From an uncultured Clostridia bacterium (lineage in GTDB: Bacteria > Bacillota > Clostridia > TANB77 > CAG-465): a stretch of DNA of 64,000 bases. The notes below the pieces were generated by a model, which was given only the letters and a program-made list of their open reading frames with translations, had not been told where the DNA came from and did no database searches. The stretch spans positions 32,012 through 96,011 of the forward strand of contig CALXJI010000005.1 of the NCBI GenBank assembly GCA_944388585.1, written 5' to 3'. The position numbers and the translations under genes were made by a program. Shown here piece after piece: positions 52,584-62,004 of this stretch. Position 1 is the first letter of the stretch. Each line of letters begins with the position of its first letter.

Positions 52584-53591
52584 TTATTGTTCTGGAACTT
52601 CAATGTCATTATTAATTTTTATAATTAATTGATCAGAGCTTGCACTAGCATTTTTAGTAAAATTTCCTTGAATTGAATTTGCTGGTAAAAAGCACTGTAA
52701 AATGTTATATTCATTGGTAGAAAAATAATTATCTCTTTTAGACTCATCTAATATAAATTCTACTATGTATTCTCCCTCATCTGTTCCTGTAGATATTGAA
52801 GATGGAGAAATATAACAATTAGGATTTTTTCCTATTAATCTAATATTATTGGTTATTTTACTTGCAATATCTGTATCATCTGCATTTAAAATTTTAACCC
52901 TAAATTTTAAGATTCTATCTTGAGAATTTTCAAAATTATATTCTGGAAAACCATTGTTTTGATCTGGAGTATTTGGATTTTCAAGTGATATACTAATTAA
53001 TATATCACTTTGATAAAGTTGACTTATATCGGTATTTTCCCAGTTATTATTCTTTATAGTAGAACCATATGATATGTTTATTTTCTCATTAGTAGCTCCA
53101 GGAACAATTGCCCCTAAAAGTGCTGATGCCATAGTTGTATTAGTATTTTTTATTCTAACATAAAATTTATCTCCAACATCAAAGAAAAATGCACTATTTT
53201 TAAGTGAATTATCTTTTGATATTATTGTGCTTGTACTTCCTGTTTCATCATTAAAAATATCTTTATTATAATATGATTTATATTGTTCAATATATTTAGG
53301 ATCATCTTGATTTAATGTATTATCCGGATCATTTGTTATTATTCTCTTTTGAGCTTCTACTTGTATTTCATATGAGTTTCCTGTAGCTCCAAGTCTTTGT
53401 ATAAACTTATCATACATATTTTGATCTAAATAACCATTTTGTGCTACTTCATCTACAAACATAGTAACAGTTTTTAATGCTGTATTGTATGACATATCAT
53501 CCTGTCTTTCAAAATAATTATATAGTGGAAGAATAATTATAAGAATAACAAGTAAAATCACAGCTAAAACCATGCTTAGTGCATCTTTCAT
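52584..53591 (-). CDS. Single-pass paralogue of the LamG protein (lacking the lectin domain)
   Basis: 335 residues. The first 60 match the 54505-56085 product: ILP.Y...(E)xxDD(I/M)SY..ALK..T.FV..V...GY....MY..FI. Further on both carry GDxFxVxIxNxNTTMA (here VGDKFYVRIKNTNTTMASALL). One membrane helix at 5-25, the rest outside. It looks like a minor subunit or base of the same structure. ATG after GGAGGAGGGATTATA, 17 bases before the next gene. Confidence 0.65.
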   Translation of the reverse strand: MKDALSMVLAVILLVILIIILPLYNYFERQDDMSYNTALKTVTMFVDEVAQNGYLDQNMYDKFIQRLGATGNSYEIQVEAQKRIITNDPDNTLNQDDPKYIEQYKSYYNKDIFNDETGSTSTIISKDNSLKNSAFFFDVGDKFYVRIKNTNTTMASALLGAIVPGATNEKINISYGSTIKNNNWENTDISQLYQSDILISISLENPNTPDQNNGFPEYNFENSQDRILKFRVKILNADDTDIASKITNNIRLIGKNPNCYISPSSISTGTDEGEYIVEFILDESKRDNYFSTNEYNILQCFLPANSIQGNFTKNASASSDQLIIKINNDIEVPEQ

Positions 53592-53609
53592 TATAATCCC
53601 TCCTCCATA

Positions 53610-54074
53610 TTACCAAAGTTCTTGTATCTCCTCATCTGTTGCTTTAATTATATCAATATATGTATTTGTATCATTTGTATTATCACTTACTGTTAAAATA
53701 TATTTATTATTTAATCCTATCTTTTCTAATAAATCTTTATATGAAACATTATTATCTTCAAGCATTAAAGGGGATTCATCTTTTGTATGTAAATTTATTG
53801 ATACAATAACATTATTGTTATAATTATCATCAGAAAATCTATCTTTTTTTATATAGTTATAATAATATGAAATTACCTCTTGGCCATCTAAAAGTAAATG
53901 TCTATTTGTAGGAGCATTTATTATAACGGCATCATTTCCTAAAGAATGCATATACTCATATGCATCTTCTGAATAGTCCAGCATTGATGAAAAAAGAAAT
54001 ACTGTCAAAGATAATGCAATTACAAATATCATAGTATATATTCCAAGATAAATAGCCTCACTTGCATTTTCCAT
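53610..54074 (-). CDS. Small pilin-like protein 4
   Basis: 154 residues: MENASEAIYLGIYTMIFVIALSLTVFLFSSML gives a short acidic tail and one helix, then an outer domain starting with LLDGQEVISYYYNYI, the V/I-I motif shared with the other three small proteins. No Gly-Phe/Glu prepilin cleavage site. ATG after GGAGGTGATAAT. Confidence 0.65.
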   Translation of the reverse strand: MENASEAIYLGIYTMIFVIALSLTVFLFSSMLDYSEDAYEYMHSLGNDAVIINAPTNRHLLLDGQEVISYYYNYIKKDRFSDDNYNNNVIVSINLHTKDESPLMLEDNNVSYKDLLEKIGLNNKYILTVSDNTNDTNTYIDIIKATDEEIQELW

Positions 54075-54085
54075 ATTATCACCTC

Positions 54086-54490
54086 CTATATTCTAGTAAA
54101 AGTTATTCTTGTCTTCATTATTCCATCATATTCTACTTCTTCTATTATTGACGAATATTTTTGATCATAACTTAAAAAGCCATTATTTAATTGTTGTTCT
54201 AAATATTGTATTCCATCTACATTGTTGACATCTCTTCCCATATAACTTACTACAACCATATTTTCATTGTAATATTTATTTGCACAATTAATTACTTCAA
54301 GCCCTGTTAATGTTGTATTATCATACATAGCATATTCTCCAAATTGTGCCGCTATATTAGTGTCTGTTGCACTAACTTCACTATACACATCTTGCATCTG
54401 GGAAAATATAAATATAACACCAGATGCTATTAATAATGTAATAAATATTCCAACGCCTAGACTTATAGCTTGGTTTGCTGCATCTCCCAA
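54086..54490 (-). CDS. Small pilin-like protein 3
   Basis: 134 residues, TTG start eight bases after AGGAGG. MGDAANQAISLGVGIFITLLIASGVIFIF is the tail and helix. LTGLEVINCANKYYNE is the shared TG-x-EVI-x(5)-Y motif, and TRITFTRI the C-terminal strand also seen in the first small protein (GIRFTRVSN). A structural subunit of the pilus-like assembly is the best guess. Confidence 0.65.
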   Translation of the reverse strand: MGDAANQAISLGVGIFITLLIASGVIFIFSQMQDVYSEVSATDTNIAAQFGEYAMYDNTTLTGLEVINCANKYYNENMVVVSYMGRDVNNVDGIQYLEQQLNNGFLSYDQKYSSIIEEVEYDGIMKTRITFTRI

Positions 54491-54504
54491 ATGCCATTCC
54501 TCCT

Positions 54505-56085
54505 TTACTCAATTGAATATTTTTGCTTATCTATTTCATAATTTTGCTTTATTTCTTCTTCTGTTAATGCTCTATTATATATTCTTACTGAATATACTGT
54601 TCCTTTAAGCTGAGTATTTGCTCCAACTCCAGCCAAAGGGTTTCCACCTATAATAAAATTTGATCCTGTAGCTGGTTTATAATATGTACCTGAAAAATCT
54701 TTTCCATCTACATTGCCATTTATTCCAAGAAGCTGTACAAAACTCTCATATGCCATACCAGATTCATCTGTATCTAAATTAACTCTTCCAAATGAAGCAG
54801 ATATAGAATATACTTTGTTTGCTTGTATTACATCATTTCCGACTACTGAAGAAGGAGTAGTACTTACATTTCCATTTTCATCTTCTGTATAAATATCAAA
54901 AGAAATTTTTCCTCTTTTGCTCACATCTGTACTATTTAACTGATTAAATATAATTCCAGCACCTCCAGAATTTATATTACTTAATACAGACTGAGTTGGA
55001 TTATTTGTATCAGTTATACTATCAAATCTTACCACAACTTCAAGTGTCATTTCATCAAAATCTAAATCACTAATACCAACATATTCCTTTCCCGTAAAAT
55101 GTAATCCATCAAATCTCCATCCAGATTCATCGTTAAAATCAAAATTAGATAATACTGCATTATTTAAATTTCCACTTAAATCTGACCATACATTTGTTGT
55201 ATTAGAATGTGTAGCTCCATTGTTATACTCTCCATTAAGAAGAACTACAAGTCCATTTGAAATATATGAATTTACAAGTGATGAAATATTAGGATCATTT
55301 GTATCAGTGTTATGATTTTCTGTATCATCAAAAACTTTTTTGTTTCTATAGGTCTCAGCTTTTACTGTACCACCATAATTTACATATATCCTTGTGTTAT
55401 TATTTCCAGCAAGTCCAAAAGTTATTGCATTATATATTATAGTTGCCATTGTTGTGTTTTTGTTTCTTATAATAACACTAAATTCATCTCCCTCATTCAT
55501 AGTATAAATATTATGTGGATCATCACTTCCTTCAATTTCATATATACTAGAAATAGCTGGCAAACTTCTATAATCCATATTTTTATATGTATCTAAATTT
55601 GTATTAAGAGTAAGTCTTTTATCTGTAGAATCTATTACAGATAAAATTTGATCTTGTGTATATTTTTTTTCAGACAGATCATATGCAAGCACTAAATTAT
55701 TGTATGTTCCAGCATTTGCACCATCAGACACAACTATTTGTCCTTCTTTATATTGATCTTTATATAAATTATAATCAAATTTTGCTCTTATTGTCTTTAA
55801 ATCATCTGTATATGAATAAATTACGGGATTATACTTTTTTGCTGTATGCTCTAAATATATATCATATGTATTTTGAGTTACGGATAGCTCTGATATAAAA
55901 CTATTATACATATCTGCACTTATATATCCTCTAGAATTAACATTTTCCACAAAATCTGTTGTTATTTTTAATGCAAGTGCATATGATATATCATCTTTTT
56001 TTTCATAAGCAATGTAAACAGGTAATATAAAGAATATAGCTACAGCAATAATTATAGACACCACTCTTTGTAAAATTCCATCCAT
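54505..56085 (-). CDS. LamG-domain subunit, possible tip adhesin
   Basis: 526 residues. The N-terminal part (1-240) is shared with the 52584-53591 product, including a membrane helix at 8-26 and NEGDEFSVIIRNKNTTMAT (197-214). The C-terminal part (about 275-515) is a LamG/concanavalin-like jelly roll: GLVVLLNGEYN, WRFDGLHFTGKEYVGISDLDFDEMTLEVVVRFD, and the closing VYSVRIYNRALTEEEIKQNYE typical of Laminin_G_3. Such domains bind glycans or proteins. Its place among the pilin-like genes suggests a tip or side adhesin. The binding partner is unknown. Confidence 0.75.
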   Translation of the reverse strand: MDGILQRVVSIIIAVAIFFILPVYIAYEKKDDISYALALKITTDFVENVNSRGYISADMYNSFISELSVTQNTYDIYLEHTAKKYNPVIYSYTDDLKTIRAKFDYNLYKDQYKEGQIVVSDGANAGTYNNLVLAYDLSEKKYTQDQILSVIDSTDKRLTLNTNLDTYKNMDYRSLPAISSIYEIEGSDDPHNIYTMNEGDEFSVIIRNKNTTMATIIYNAITFGLAGNNNTRIYVNYGGTVKAETYRNKKVFDDTENHNTDTNDPNISSLVNSYISNGLVVLLNGEYNNGATHSNTTNVWSDLSGNLNNAVLSNFDFNDESGWRFDGLHFTGKEYVGISDLDFDEMTLEVVVRFDSITDTNNPTQSVLSNINSGGAGIIFNQLNSTDVSKRGKISFDIYTEDENGNVSTTPSSVVGNDVIQANKVYSISASFGRVNLDTDESGMAYESFVQLLGINGNVDGKDFSGTYYKPATGSNFIIGGNPLAGVGANTQLKGTVYSVRIYNRALTEEEIKQNYEIDKQKYSIE

Positions 56086-56087
56086 AT

Positions 56088-56555
56088 CTATACTCCTTTT
56101 ATAGTTATTATTTTTGTTCCAATTTGTGTATCTACATCTTGAACATCAATTGTAAAATCTTGATTATCCATTATATATCTACAAGCACTATTATATGCAG
56201 TTTTTCTTACGTTTGGATCATTAGACTCGATTGTTATGTTCTCATATAATTGCACTTGTCCACCATTATCTATGTATTTTATATTTTGAACAGACATAGT
56301 TACTTTTGTATCTTGTTCATAATAACTTAGTAAATTTATAACACTTGTACCTTTTATATAATTTCCTGTACCACTCATTAAAAGGGTGGATTCAATGTCA
56401 TTTCGATAAATTGTACCGTAATCCATACCAGAGCCAGCATTTCTTACAGTATTAAGACTAGCATTAAAAAATATAATTATAGCAGAAACTGTCAATATTC
56501 CTATAAAGGTTGTAACACCTATCATTAATGCTCTTGATATATTATTTTCGTCCAT
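56088..56555 (-). CDS. Small pilin-like protein 2
   Basis: 155 residues: MDENNISRALMIGVTTFIGILTVSAIIIFF, then an outer domain with IKGTSVINLLSYYE, the shared V-I motif, and ends VDTQIGTKIITIKGV. Same layout and size as the other three small proteins. AAAAAGGAGGG precedes its ATG by 9 bases. It follows the first small protein after a hairpin-containing gap of 128 bases. Confidence 0.65.
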   Translation of the reverse strand: MDENNISRALMIGVTTFIGILTVSAIIIFFNASLNTVRNAGSGMDYGTIYRNDIESTLLMSGTGNYIKGTSVINLLSYYEQDTKVTMSVQNIKYIDNGGQVQLYENITIESNDPNVRKTAYNSACRYIMDNQDFTIDVQDVDTQIGTKIITIKGV

Positions 56556-56639
56556 CTAATCCAACCCTCCTTTTTTACAAATAGATATATTTTAAAAACA
56601 ATATCAAATATAATCTTTAAAATATACCTATATATAGGC

Positions 56640-56675
56640 TTCAAGGTATATAACTGTAAAATTATATACCTTGAA
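56640..56675 (-). other. Intercistronic mRNA hairpin
   Basis: A perfect 13-base stem TTCAAGGTATATA/TATATACCTTGAA with a 10-base loop, nine bases after the stop of the first small pilin-like gene. No U run follows, so it is more likely an mRNA-stabilising or processing element than a terminator. Confidence 0.7.
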
Positions 56676-56683
56676 ATCTAATA

Positions 56684-57175
56684 TTAATTACTTACTCTTG
56701 TAAATCTTATTCCCATTATTACATCTCCACTTGTACTTCTAATTAATTCTGCTCTATATTTTGCAGAAGAAGGTACATAGTTTGTAGTATCTGAGCTATC
56801 TGTTAAAACGCTTACTTTTGATTGAACATTACTAGAATCATAAGTTAATGCTTTGTCTAATTCTAAAGTTCCATTTCCTCTAACTTTTCCATACTCAAGA
56901 TAATCTGCTGCATTTGTTGCTTTTACTTCTAATACCATATCTTGGTCTGTACAATATAGTTGAATTGCAGATATTACTTGTGCACCAGTAACATCAACAT
57001 CATCATATTGTAGCATAAGTCGATTTTGTACACTTTCTGATAATTGTGTGACTTCATCTGTTGCATTTCTAATCATATCTATTGCTGGTGTAACTATTAA
57101 CATAACTGCAGCAATAATAAGAATAGTAACAAATAAGCCTACACCTATCATTATTGCTTTTTGTGCGTTATCCAT
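56684..57175 (-). CDS. Small pilin-like protein 1 (candidate major subunit)
   Basis: 163 residues: a short tail MDNAQKAIMIGVG, one long helix (about 8-32, FVTILIIAAVMLIVTPAIDMI) continuing into an amphipathic stretch, then an outer domain with VTGAQVISAIQLY and end GIRFTRVSN. The architecture is that of Tad/type IV pilin subunits, but there is no charged leader ending in Gly before Phe/Met and no Glu5. It directly follows the platform gene, is set apart from the next subunit by a stable hairpin and has an AAAGGAGGAATAAAAA site, all suggesting the highest expression in the operon. Confidence 0.7.
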   Translation of the reverse strand: MDNAQKAIMIGVGLFVTILIIAAVMLIVTPAIDMIRNATDEVTQLSESVQNRLMLQYDDVDVTGAQVISAIQLYCTDQDMVLEVKATNAADYLEYGKVRGNGTLELDKALTYDSSNVQSKVSVLTDSSDTTNYVPSSAKYRAELIRSTSGDVIMGIRFTRVSN

Positions 57176-57223
57176 TTTTTATTCCTCCTTTATATATATT
57201 AAAACATCTTTCGATGATTTAAA

Positions 57224-59278
57224 CTAAAATGTCATTTGTGAAAAATAATTAAGCATTTGTAAAATACTTACTATAAGTAATGGTGCAACTAAATATCCAC
57301 CTATTAAAAGTACCATAGGAGTAAATCCTATTACTTGACCTATGGAAGCTTTTCTTTTTACTAAATTTTCATTAGCATCTTTTCTTCTTTCATAAAAGAA
57401 ATTCCTCTCTGTCTCAAGTTCATCAAATGCTGCCTTTACAGGAATTCTTGTAACTGCTGATTCTAATTGTTCAACAATTCTTTGAAAATCCTTATTAGGT
57501 ACTGAATCTTTTAGTTCTTCTAAAGCTTCCTCAGCACCTGCCTCATAATTATTTAAACATGTTGCTATAGGCTCCCTAAATGCATAAGAAAATCTACACA
57601 ACCATTCAAGTATTGTTTGAACGTCTACTCTTTCAATGTGCATAAGCATAAGTATAATAGATTGAAACTGCATAATTTCATTTTCTTTATCCATTTTTCT
57701 TACGCTATTTTTCAAATACAATATTAAATTTGGTAAATAATAACATATCATTGCAACAACAAGCGCCAATAACACATGCCAAAACTTTAAATACGAATTA
57801 TTTACTGTAGTTATCTTATCATATAATCTATCAACTGCTTCATTATCTACTGTGCCTGTTGATTTATCTGTAAGCCTATCAGCAAGTTCTTCTCTTGTTA
57901 CATTTTTATTTTTATATTCTTCAATAAAAGATGCATCAAAATCTGCTATTTCATCTGCTGCTGCTTGATCTTCTTCACTAAGTTTTCCTAATGATAAAAA
58001 TTCATTACTTAATCTAGTATAAGCAGAATTTTTTGTTATTAAATTCATATTTAAGATTAAAAATATTGTAAGTACAAATCCAATAAATGCATATGTAAAT
58101 TTATTTACATAGAACCATTCAATTGTAAGATATGAATTTGTATCTTTTATTAAATTAACTTCTTTTTTATATTTTGCAGTATGCTTTTTTGTTTTAAAAG
58201 CATCAATAATAATTCTAACAAAATTTATTTTATATAATTTATCTTGCCATTTTACTCTAGACACCCTATCAAATTTTATCTCTTCTCCATCTTCTCTTAA
58301 AACTCTAAGTAATAAGTAAGACATAAATATAGATATTATTATTATTGACTGCATTACAAATCCAATACTACTATTGTAAAAATTTGATAAAGCAGCAAAA
58401 TTATTTGTAGCCCAAGATTCAAGTGGCTTTATGAAAATAAGTGGTACAACAGCTATTACTGTTAGACTTCTAAAAGTATTTTTTATCTTGTCCTGTTTTA
58501 AAATTTCAAGATAAATTTCATTTAAAATGTTATTTAAATTTTTAAGATAAATTGATGTATCTTCAATTTTTTTATCTCCAAGTTCATATGTTAAATATGA
58601 AATTCCAGCAAACAATTTTAAAAATCTGTTTGGTGCTGTATCATAATATCTTTCAAGTTCAACTTCTGGTTGATCTGATACTATTGCATCTCTTATTCTT
58701 TTTAACTGTGGAGCTATTTCTTTTTCGCTTAACTCATCTATTGCATCAGATATTGCTTCATCTACCATACCATGCTCATGAAATGAGTGCCTTAATATTG
58801 TAAATGCTTCTGGCATTTGTCTTAATATTTTATTTGAAACAGATGTAATTGTTATATCTACAACCTTTTCTGTTACTATTAAAAGTCCTACAAGAATTAT
58901 TAGTGTCATGTATAAGTCATTTACAACATTTACAAATACAGCAAGTGCAACAAATAAAACTACTAATGTTATAGTCATTAGTCTACCTGTGTTTCTTCTT
59001 AGCTCATACTCAGTATAATCATTTGACATTTCAAATTTTAATCTTATTTTTTTAGCATAATACTTTAATATTGGCATCTTAACATATGTCATATAAAGCA
59101 TTTGATAGATTTTATCAAAAGTTTCTTTAAAATTTACTTTATTTTTAACTACTAGAGTATCTTTAGCATATAAAATTGAGCTCTTGCTATATTTTCTTTT
59201 TAAAATATAGTAATATGTCAATAGACTTGCAAGACCAATTAAAGAAACAACAACTAGTACAATTGCTATATTAGTCAC
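57224..59278 (-). CDS. Fused TadB-TadC-like membrane platform
   Basis: 684 residues, GTG start after GGAGGTGATAAA. Two T2SSF-like halves lie in one chain. Half one has an N-terminal helix, a cytosolic helical bundle (QMPEAFTILRHSFHEHGMVDEAISDAIDEL) and helices at about 270-335. Half two (about 500-684) repeats the pattern (QFQSIILMLMHIERVDVQTILEWLCRFSYAF ... VKAAFDELETERNFFYERRKDANE ... MVLLIGGYLVAPLLIVSIL). Tad systems use separate TadB and TadC; here both appear joined by a roughly 150-residue extracellular and linker region. It should be the inner-membrane turning platform powered by the upstream ATPase. Confidence 0.75.
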   Translation of the reverse strand: MTNIAIVLVVVSLIGLASLLTYYYILKRKYSKSSILYAKDTLVVKNKVNFKETFDKIYQMLYMTYVKMPILKYYAKKIRLKFEMSNDYTEYELRRNTGRLMTITLVVLFVALAVFVNVVNDLYMTLIILVGLLIVTEKVVDITITSVSNKILRQMPEAFTILRHSFHEHGMVDEAISDAIDELSEKEIAPQLKRIRDAIVSDQPEVELERYYDTAPNRFLKLFAGISYLTYELGDKKIEDTSIYLKNLNNILNEIYLEILKQDKIKNTFRSLTVIAVVPLIFIKPLESWATNNFAALSNFYNSSIGFVMQSIIIISIFMSYLLLRVLREDGEEIKFDRVSRVKWQDKLYKINFVRIIIDAFKTKKHTAKYKKEVNLIKDTNSYLTIEWFYVNKFTYAFIGFVLTIFLILNMNLITKNSAYTRLSNEFLSLGKLSEEDQAAADEIADFDASFIEEYKNKNVTREELADRLTDKSTGTVDNEAVDRLYDKITTVNNSYLKFWHVLLALVVAMICYYLPNLILYLKNSVRKMDKENEIMQFQSIILMLMHIERVDVQTILEWLCRFSYAFREPIATCLNNYEAGAEEALEELKDSVPNKDFQRIVEQLESAVTRIPVKAAFDELETERNFFYERRKDANENLVKRKASIGQVIGFTPMVLLIGGYLVAPLLIVSILQMLNYFSQMTF

Positions 59279-59282
59279 TTTA

Positions 59283-61181
59283 TCACCTCCAAGCCATATC
59301 TATAAATTCGTCAAAAGCTTTTATATCTTCTGCTGACATATTATCTCTCATAGCTTTTATATTCTCTTCACTAATAGGATTTTTAAATACATATTCTCCA
59401 TCTACAAATTCTACTATATTTCTATAAGTATAATTTTTAGACTGTGTCATGTGTTGAAAATATTCAACAGCATTATCCATAAACTTATCTAATTTTTGAT
59501 TTATATCTTTTACTTTTCTGTAATCATTATTATAGTTATATGTTGGTTCAAGTGGAATGCACTCTGTTATTCTTTCAATATATCTTGTACCATCAACTGC
59601 TCTTTTTAAATGAATATCAAAATTTATTACTTGTACAACCTGAACTTCTGCTACTTGTTCAGAACTAAACATTCCAATTTTTAAAAGTGAGTTTCTAAGT
59701 GATGTTATAAGATTTGGAAATGTCTTTGCATGATGTGTAAACAAAGTAAATTTTGATGCAACTTGTGCCATTTGTATCATCCAAGCAGCAACTGGATCTG
59801 TAGATACCTCACCTAAGATATTAACTCCACCATCAGTTTTCTTTTGTACATCCAATCCCTCTTGTCCAGATATAGTATCTGTCTCTCTTAAAGATAAAAT
59901 ATTATGATGTGGATAAATTTTTCTTAAATGCAACTCAAACGCAGTCTCCTGCACACGAATTGTTATTGTTGGATATAAATATTTCATTATAGCCATTAAA
60001 AGTGTAGTTTTACCACAACCTTGCTCACCAGTTATTGCAGTAACTCTTGCTCCTCTTATTAAATATTTTAAAAGCTCTACAACTTTCTCTTTATTTTTAT
60101 GTATTAATAATTGCTCAGGTGAAATTAAAGTTGGGGGTGCAAATTTTCTAACAAAGAATGCCCAAGACTCTGAAAAATTTGGCCTTAAAACAACAACTCT
60201 GGATCCATCTTTCATTTCATTTATTTTGTATCCTACAGATTCAGATAACTGTCCAGGATTATTATATTTATATATATTTTGACATACTCTCTTTAATTCT
60301 GCCTCACTACCAAATGATAAAAATGCTAAGTACATAGCTTTACCTTTGTAGAAAATCCATACTGAATCATATGACATCGGTATTTTACTTTCGTTCATTT
60401 GAGTTAAATAATCATCCATATCAGTTAATTGATCTAAGAAAGATGGTGGTATACCAGATACACCACCTGATACTCCATCTATATTCATATCTCTTATATC
60501 ATCTACTACACTATACCCCTTATACTCTTGATATATTCTTTGAACTACAATTTCTAGTTTATCTTCAAAAGACAAAGTTTCAGTTGAAACTTCGTTTGTA
60601 AATATATCGTCAATTTCTCTTGCAGTTATAACATAAGAGGGAACTGTTGCATCAAATTCATACTTTGGATAATCAAGTGCATATTTTGTAATTATTTTAG
60701 TTAAAGCTTCTGCTTTATATGTCTTTTTATATATATGCATTAATATTTCAAATTTATCCTGAGAAGTCAATTCATTAAAATTATTAAACGGTATTGCATG
60801 ATTTATATTAAAGTTATTTACCTTATAATCATTTTTAAGTAAATCAAACATTAAAGACTTAACGTACTTTTTATCATTTGCATCAGCATATCCAGCGCCT
60901 TTTAATGCCTTCTTTAGCTCGTATTTAACATTTTTTCTTCTTTCAAATTCTTCTTCAGATAAAGCTAAATCATATAAATTCATTCTTGTAATTTCATCAA
61001 ACTGCTTCTTTATATAGTTTTGCATTGTAGTAAGACTATATGTTGTCTTTTCTCTTGTTAAACTATCTTCTACAATTTGATCTGCACCAGATTTTTTAAC
61101 TCTATAATAGAAAAAGCCTGCAACAAAAGCTAGTAAAAGTAGTATTAACAAAATATTAAATATAAATGCAATTGACATCAT
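59283..61181 (-). CDS. CpaF/TadA-like secretion ATPase with N-terminal membrane anchor
   Basis: 632 residues. Residues 3-26 form a membrane helix, unusual because CpaF and TadA are soluble. A long helical part follows, then the hexameric ATPase core: Walker A GEQGCGKTT (385-393), Asp-box region IRVQETAFELHL, Walker B VNILGEVSTDP (453-462) with Glu458, and His box FTLFTHHAKT (478-487). These fit the T2SS/T4P/Tad superfamily, TadA branch. It should drive assembly or export through the fused platform encoded 4 bases downstream. Confidence 0.85.
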   Translation of the reverse strand: MMSIAFIFNILLILLLLAFVAGFFYYRVKKSGADQIVEDSLTREKTTYSLTTMQNYIKKQFDEITRMNLYDLALSEEEFERRKNVKYELKKALKGAGYADANDKKYVKSLMFDLLKNDYKVNNFNINHAIPFNNFNELTSQDKFEILMHIYKKTYKAEALTKIITKYALDYPKYEFDATVPSYVITAREIDDIFTNEVSTETLSFEDKLEIVVQRIYQEYKGYSVVDDIRDMNIDGVSGGVSGIPPSFLDQLTDMDDYLTQMNESKIPMSYDSVWIFYKGKAMYLAFLSFGSEAELKRVCQNIYKYNNPGQLSESVGYKINEMKDGSRVVVLRPNFSESWAFFVRKFAPPTLISPEQLLIHKNKEKVVELLKYLIRGARVTAITGEQGCGKTTLLMAIMKYLYPTITIRVQETAFELHLRKIYPHHNILSLRETDTISGQEGLDVQKKTDGGVNILGEVSTDPVAAWMIQMAQVASKFTLFTHHAKTFPNLITSLRNSLLKIGMFSSEQVAEVQVVQVINFDIHLKRAVDGTRYIERITECIPLEPTYNYNNDYRKVKDINQKLDKFMDNAVEYFQHMTQSKNYTYRNIVEFVDGEYVFKNPISEENIKAMRDNMSAEDIKAFDEFIDMAWR

Positions 61182-61191
61182 ATCACCCCTC

Positions 61192-62004
61192 TTACTCTTT
61201 AATTTTTAGTGTCTTAGCTATTTCCTCAACTATTTCTGTAGCTCTTAATATAAATTCTCCATTATAATCTTTAGCAGGTGCATTTATATTTCTATATAAA
61301 AAGTCTAAAACATTTCCATCATTACAAGCATCTGCAAACAAATAATTATGCGGTAAAACATATAATGGCTCTGGTAATTTATATTTTAATTTTACATTAA
61401 AAATATTATATTTTGAACCAGATTCATAATCTCCTAAAACAAAGATTTTCTTTTTCTCTTTTAACTCTTCTACATTATTTATTTTTTTTAACACACTACT
61501 TAACTTTTCTATTTCTTGTGGTACAACACATACTACTACATCTGCTTGAGATAATACTCTAAGTACACCATCATCTGTTGTTGTTTTTGGTAAATCAATA
61601 AAAACTATATCATAAAGTTCACTAGCATTTTTTGCAATTAAAGACATGCTAGTTAAATTTTCTCTTGTCTCAACTGTTGTATTTGCTATTGCACTATATA
61701 AAATATCTAATCTGCCTTTTAAAACTGGCTTAGAATAATTTTGTATTACATCAGGTGATAGTTTATTACTCTTGATAAGACGCATGATAGCATTCATACC
61801 TAAATTTGTATCATTAAAACTATTTGCATTTATTAAATCATCATATAGTGTATATGATGAAGCTATTTTTTTGGCATTAGAATTAGCATCAATTAATAAG
61901 CAAGATGTTTTATGTGTTATTCCCATTAATGAGCTAACAGCAATTGCAACATGTGTACATCCGCTAACGCCTTTTTCTGGACTCCAAAAAACAATCTTAG
62001 CCAT
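61192..62004 (-). CDS. MinD/CpaE-like protein with altered P-loop
   Basis: 270 residues. SPEKGVSGCTHVAIAVSSLMG aligns with the deviant Walker A of MinD/ParA proteins, but the GKT lysine is replaced (GCT). LLIDANSNAKK and YDIVFIDLPKTTTDD follow the SIMIBI fold, and a C-terminal amphipathic helix ends it. CpaE-type proteins localise Tad machines at a pole. Without the lysine, ATP hydrolysis is doubtful, though the first lysine is kept. Its ATG overlaps the preceding stop. Confidence 0.75.
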   Translation of the reverse strand: MAKIVFWSPEKGVSGCTHVAIAVSSLMGITHKTSCLLIDANSNAKKIASSYTLYDDLINANSFNDTNLGMNAIMRLIKSNKLSPDVIQNYSKPVLKGRLDILYSAIANTTVETRENLTSMSLIAKNASELYDIVFIDLPKTTTDDGVLRVLSQADVVVCVVPQEIEKLSSVLKKINNVEELKEKKKIFVLGDYESGSKYNIFNVKLKYKLPEPLYVLPHNYLFADACNDGNVLDFLYRNINAPAKDYNGEFILRATEIVEEIAKTLKIKE

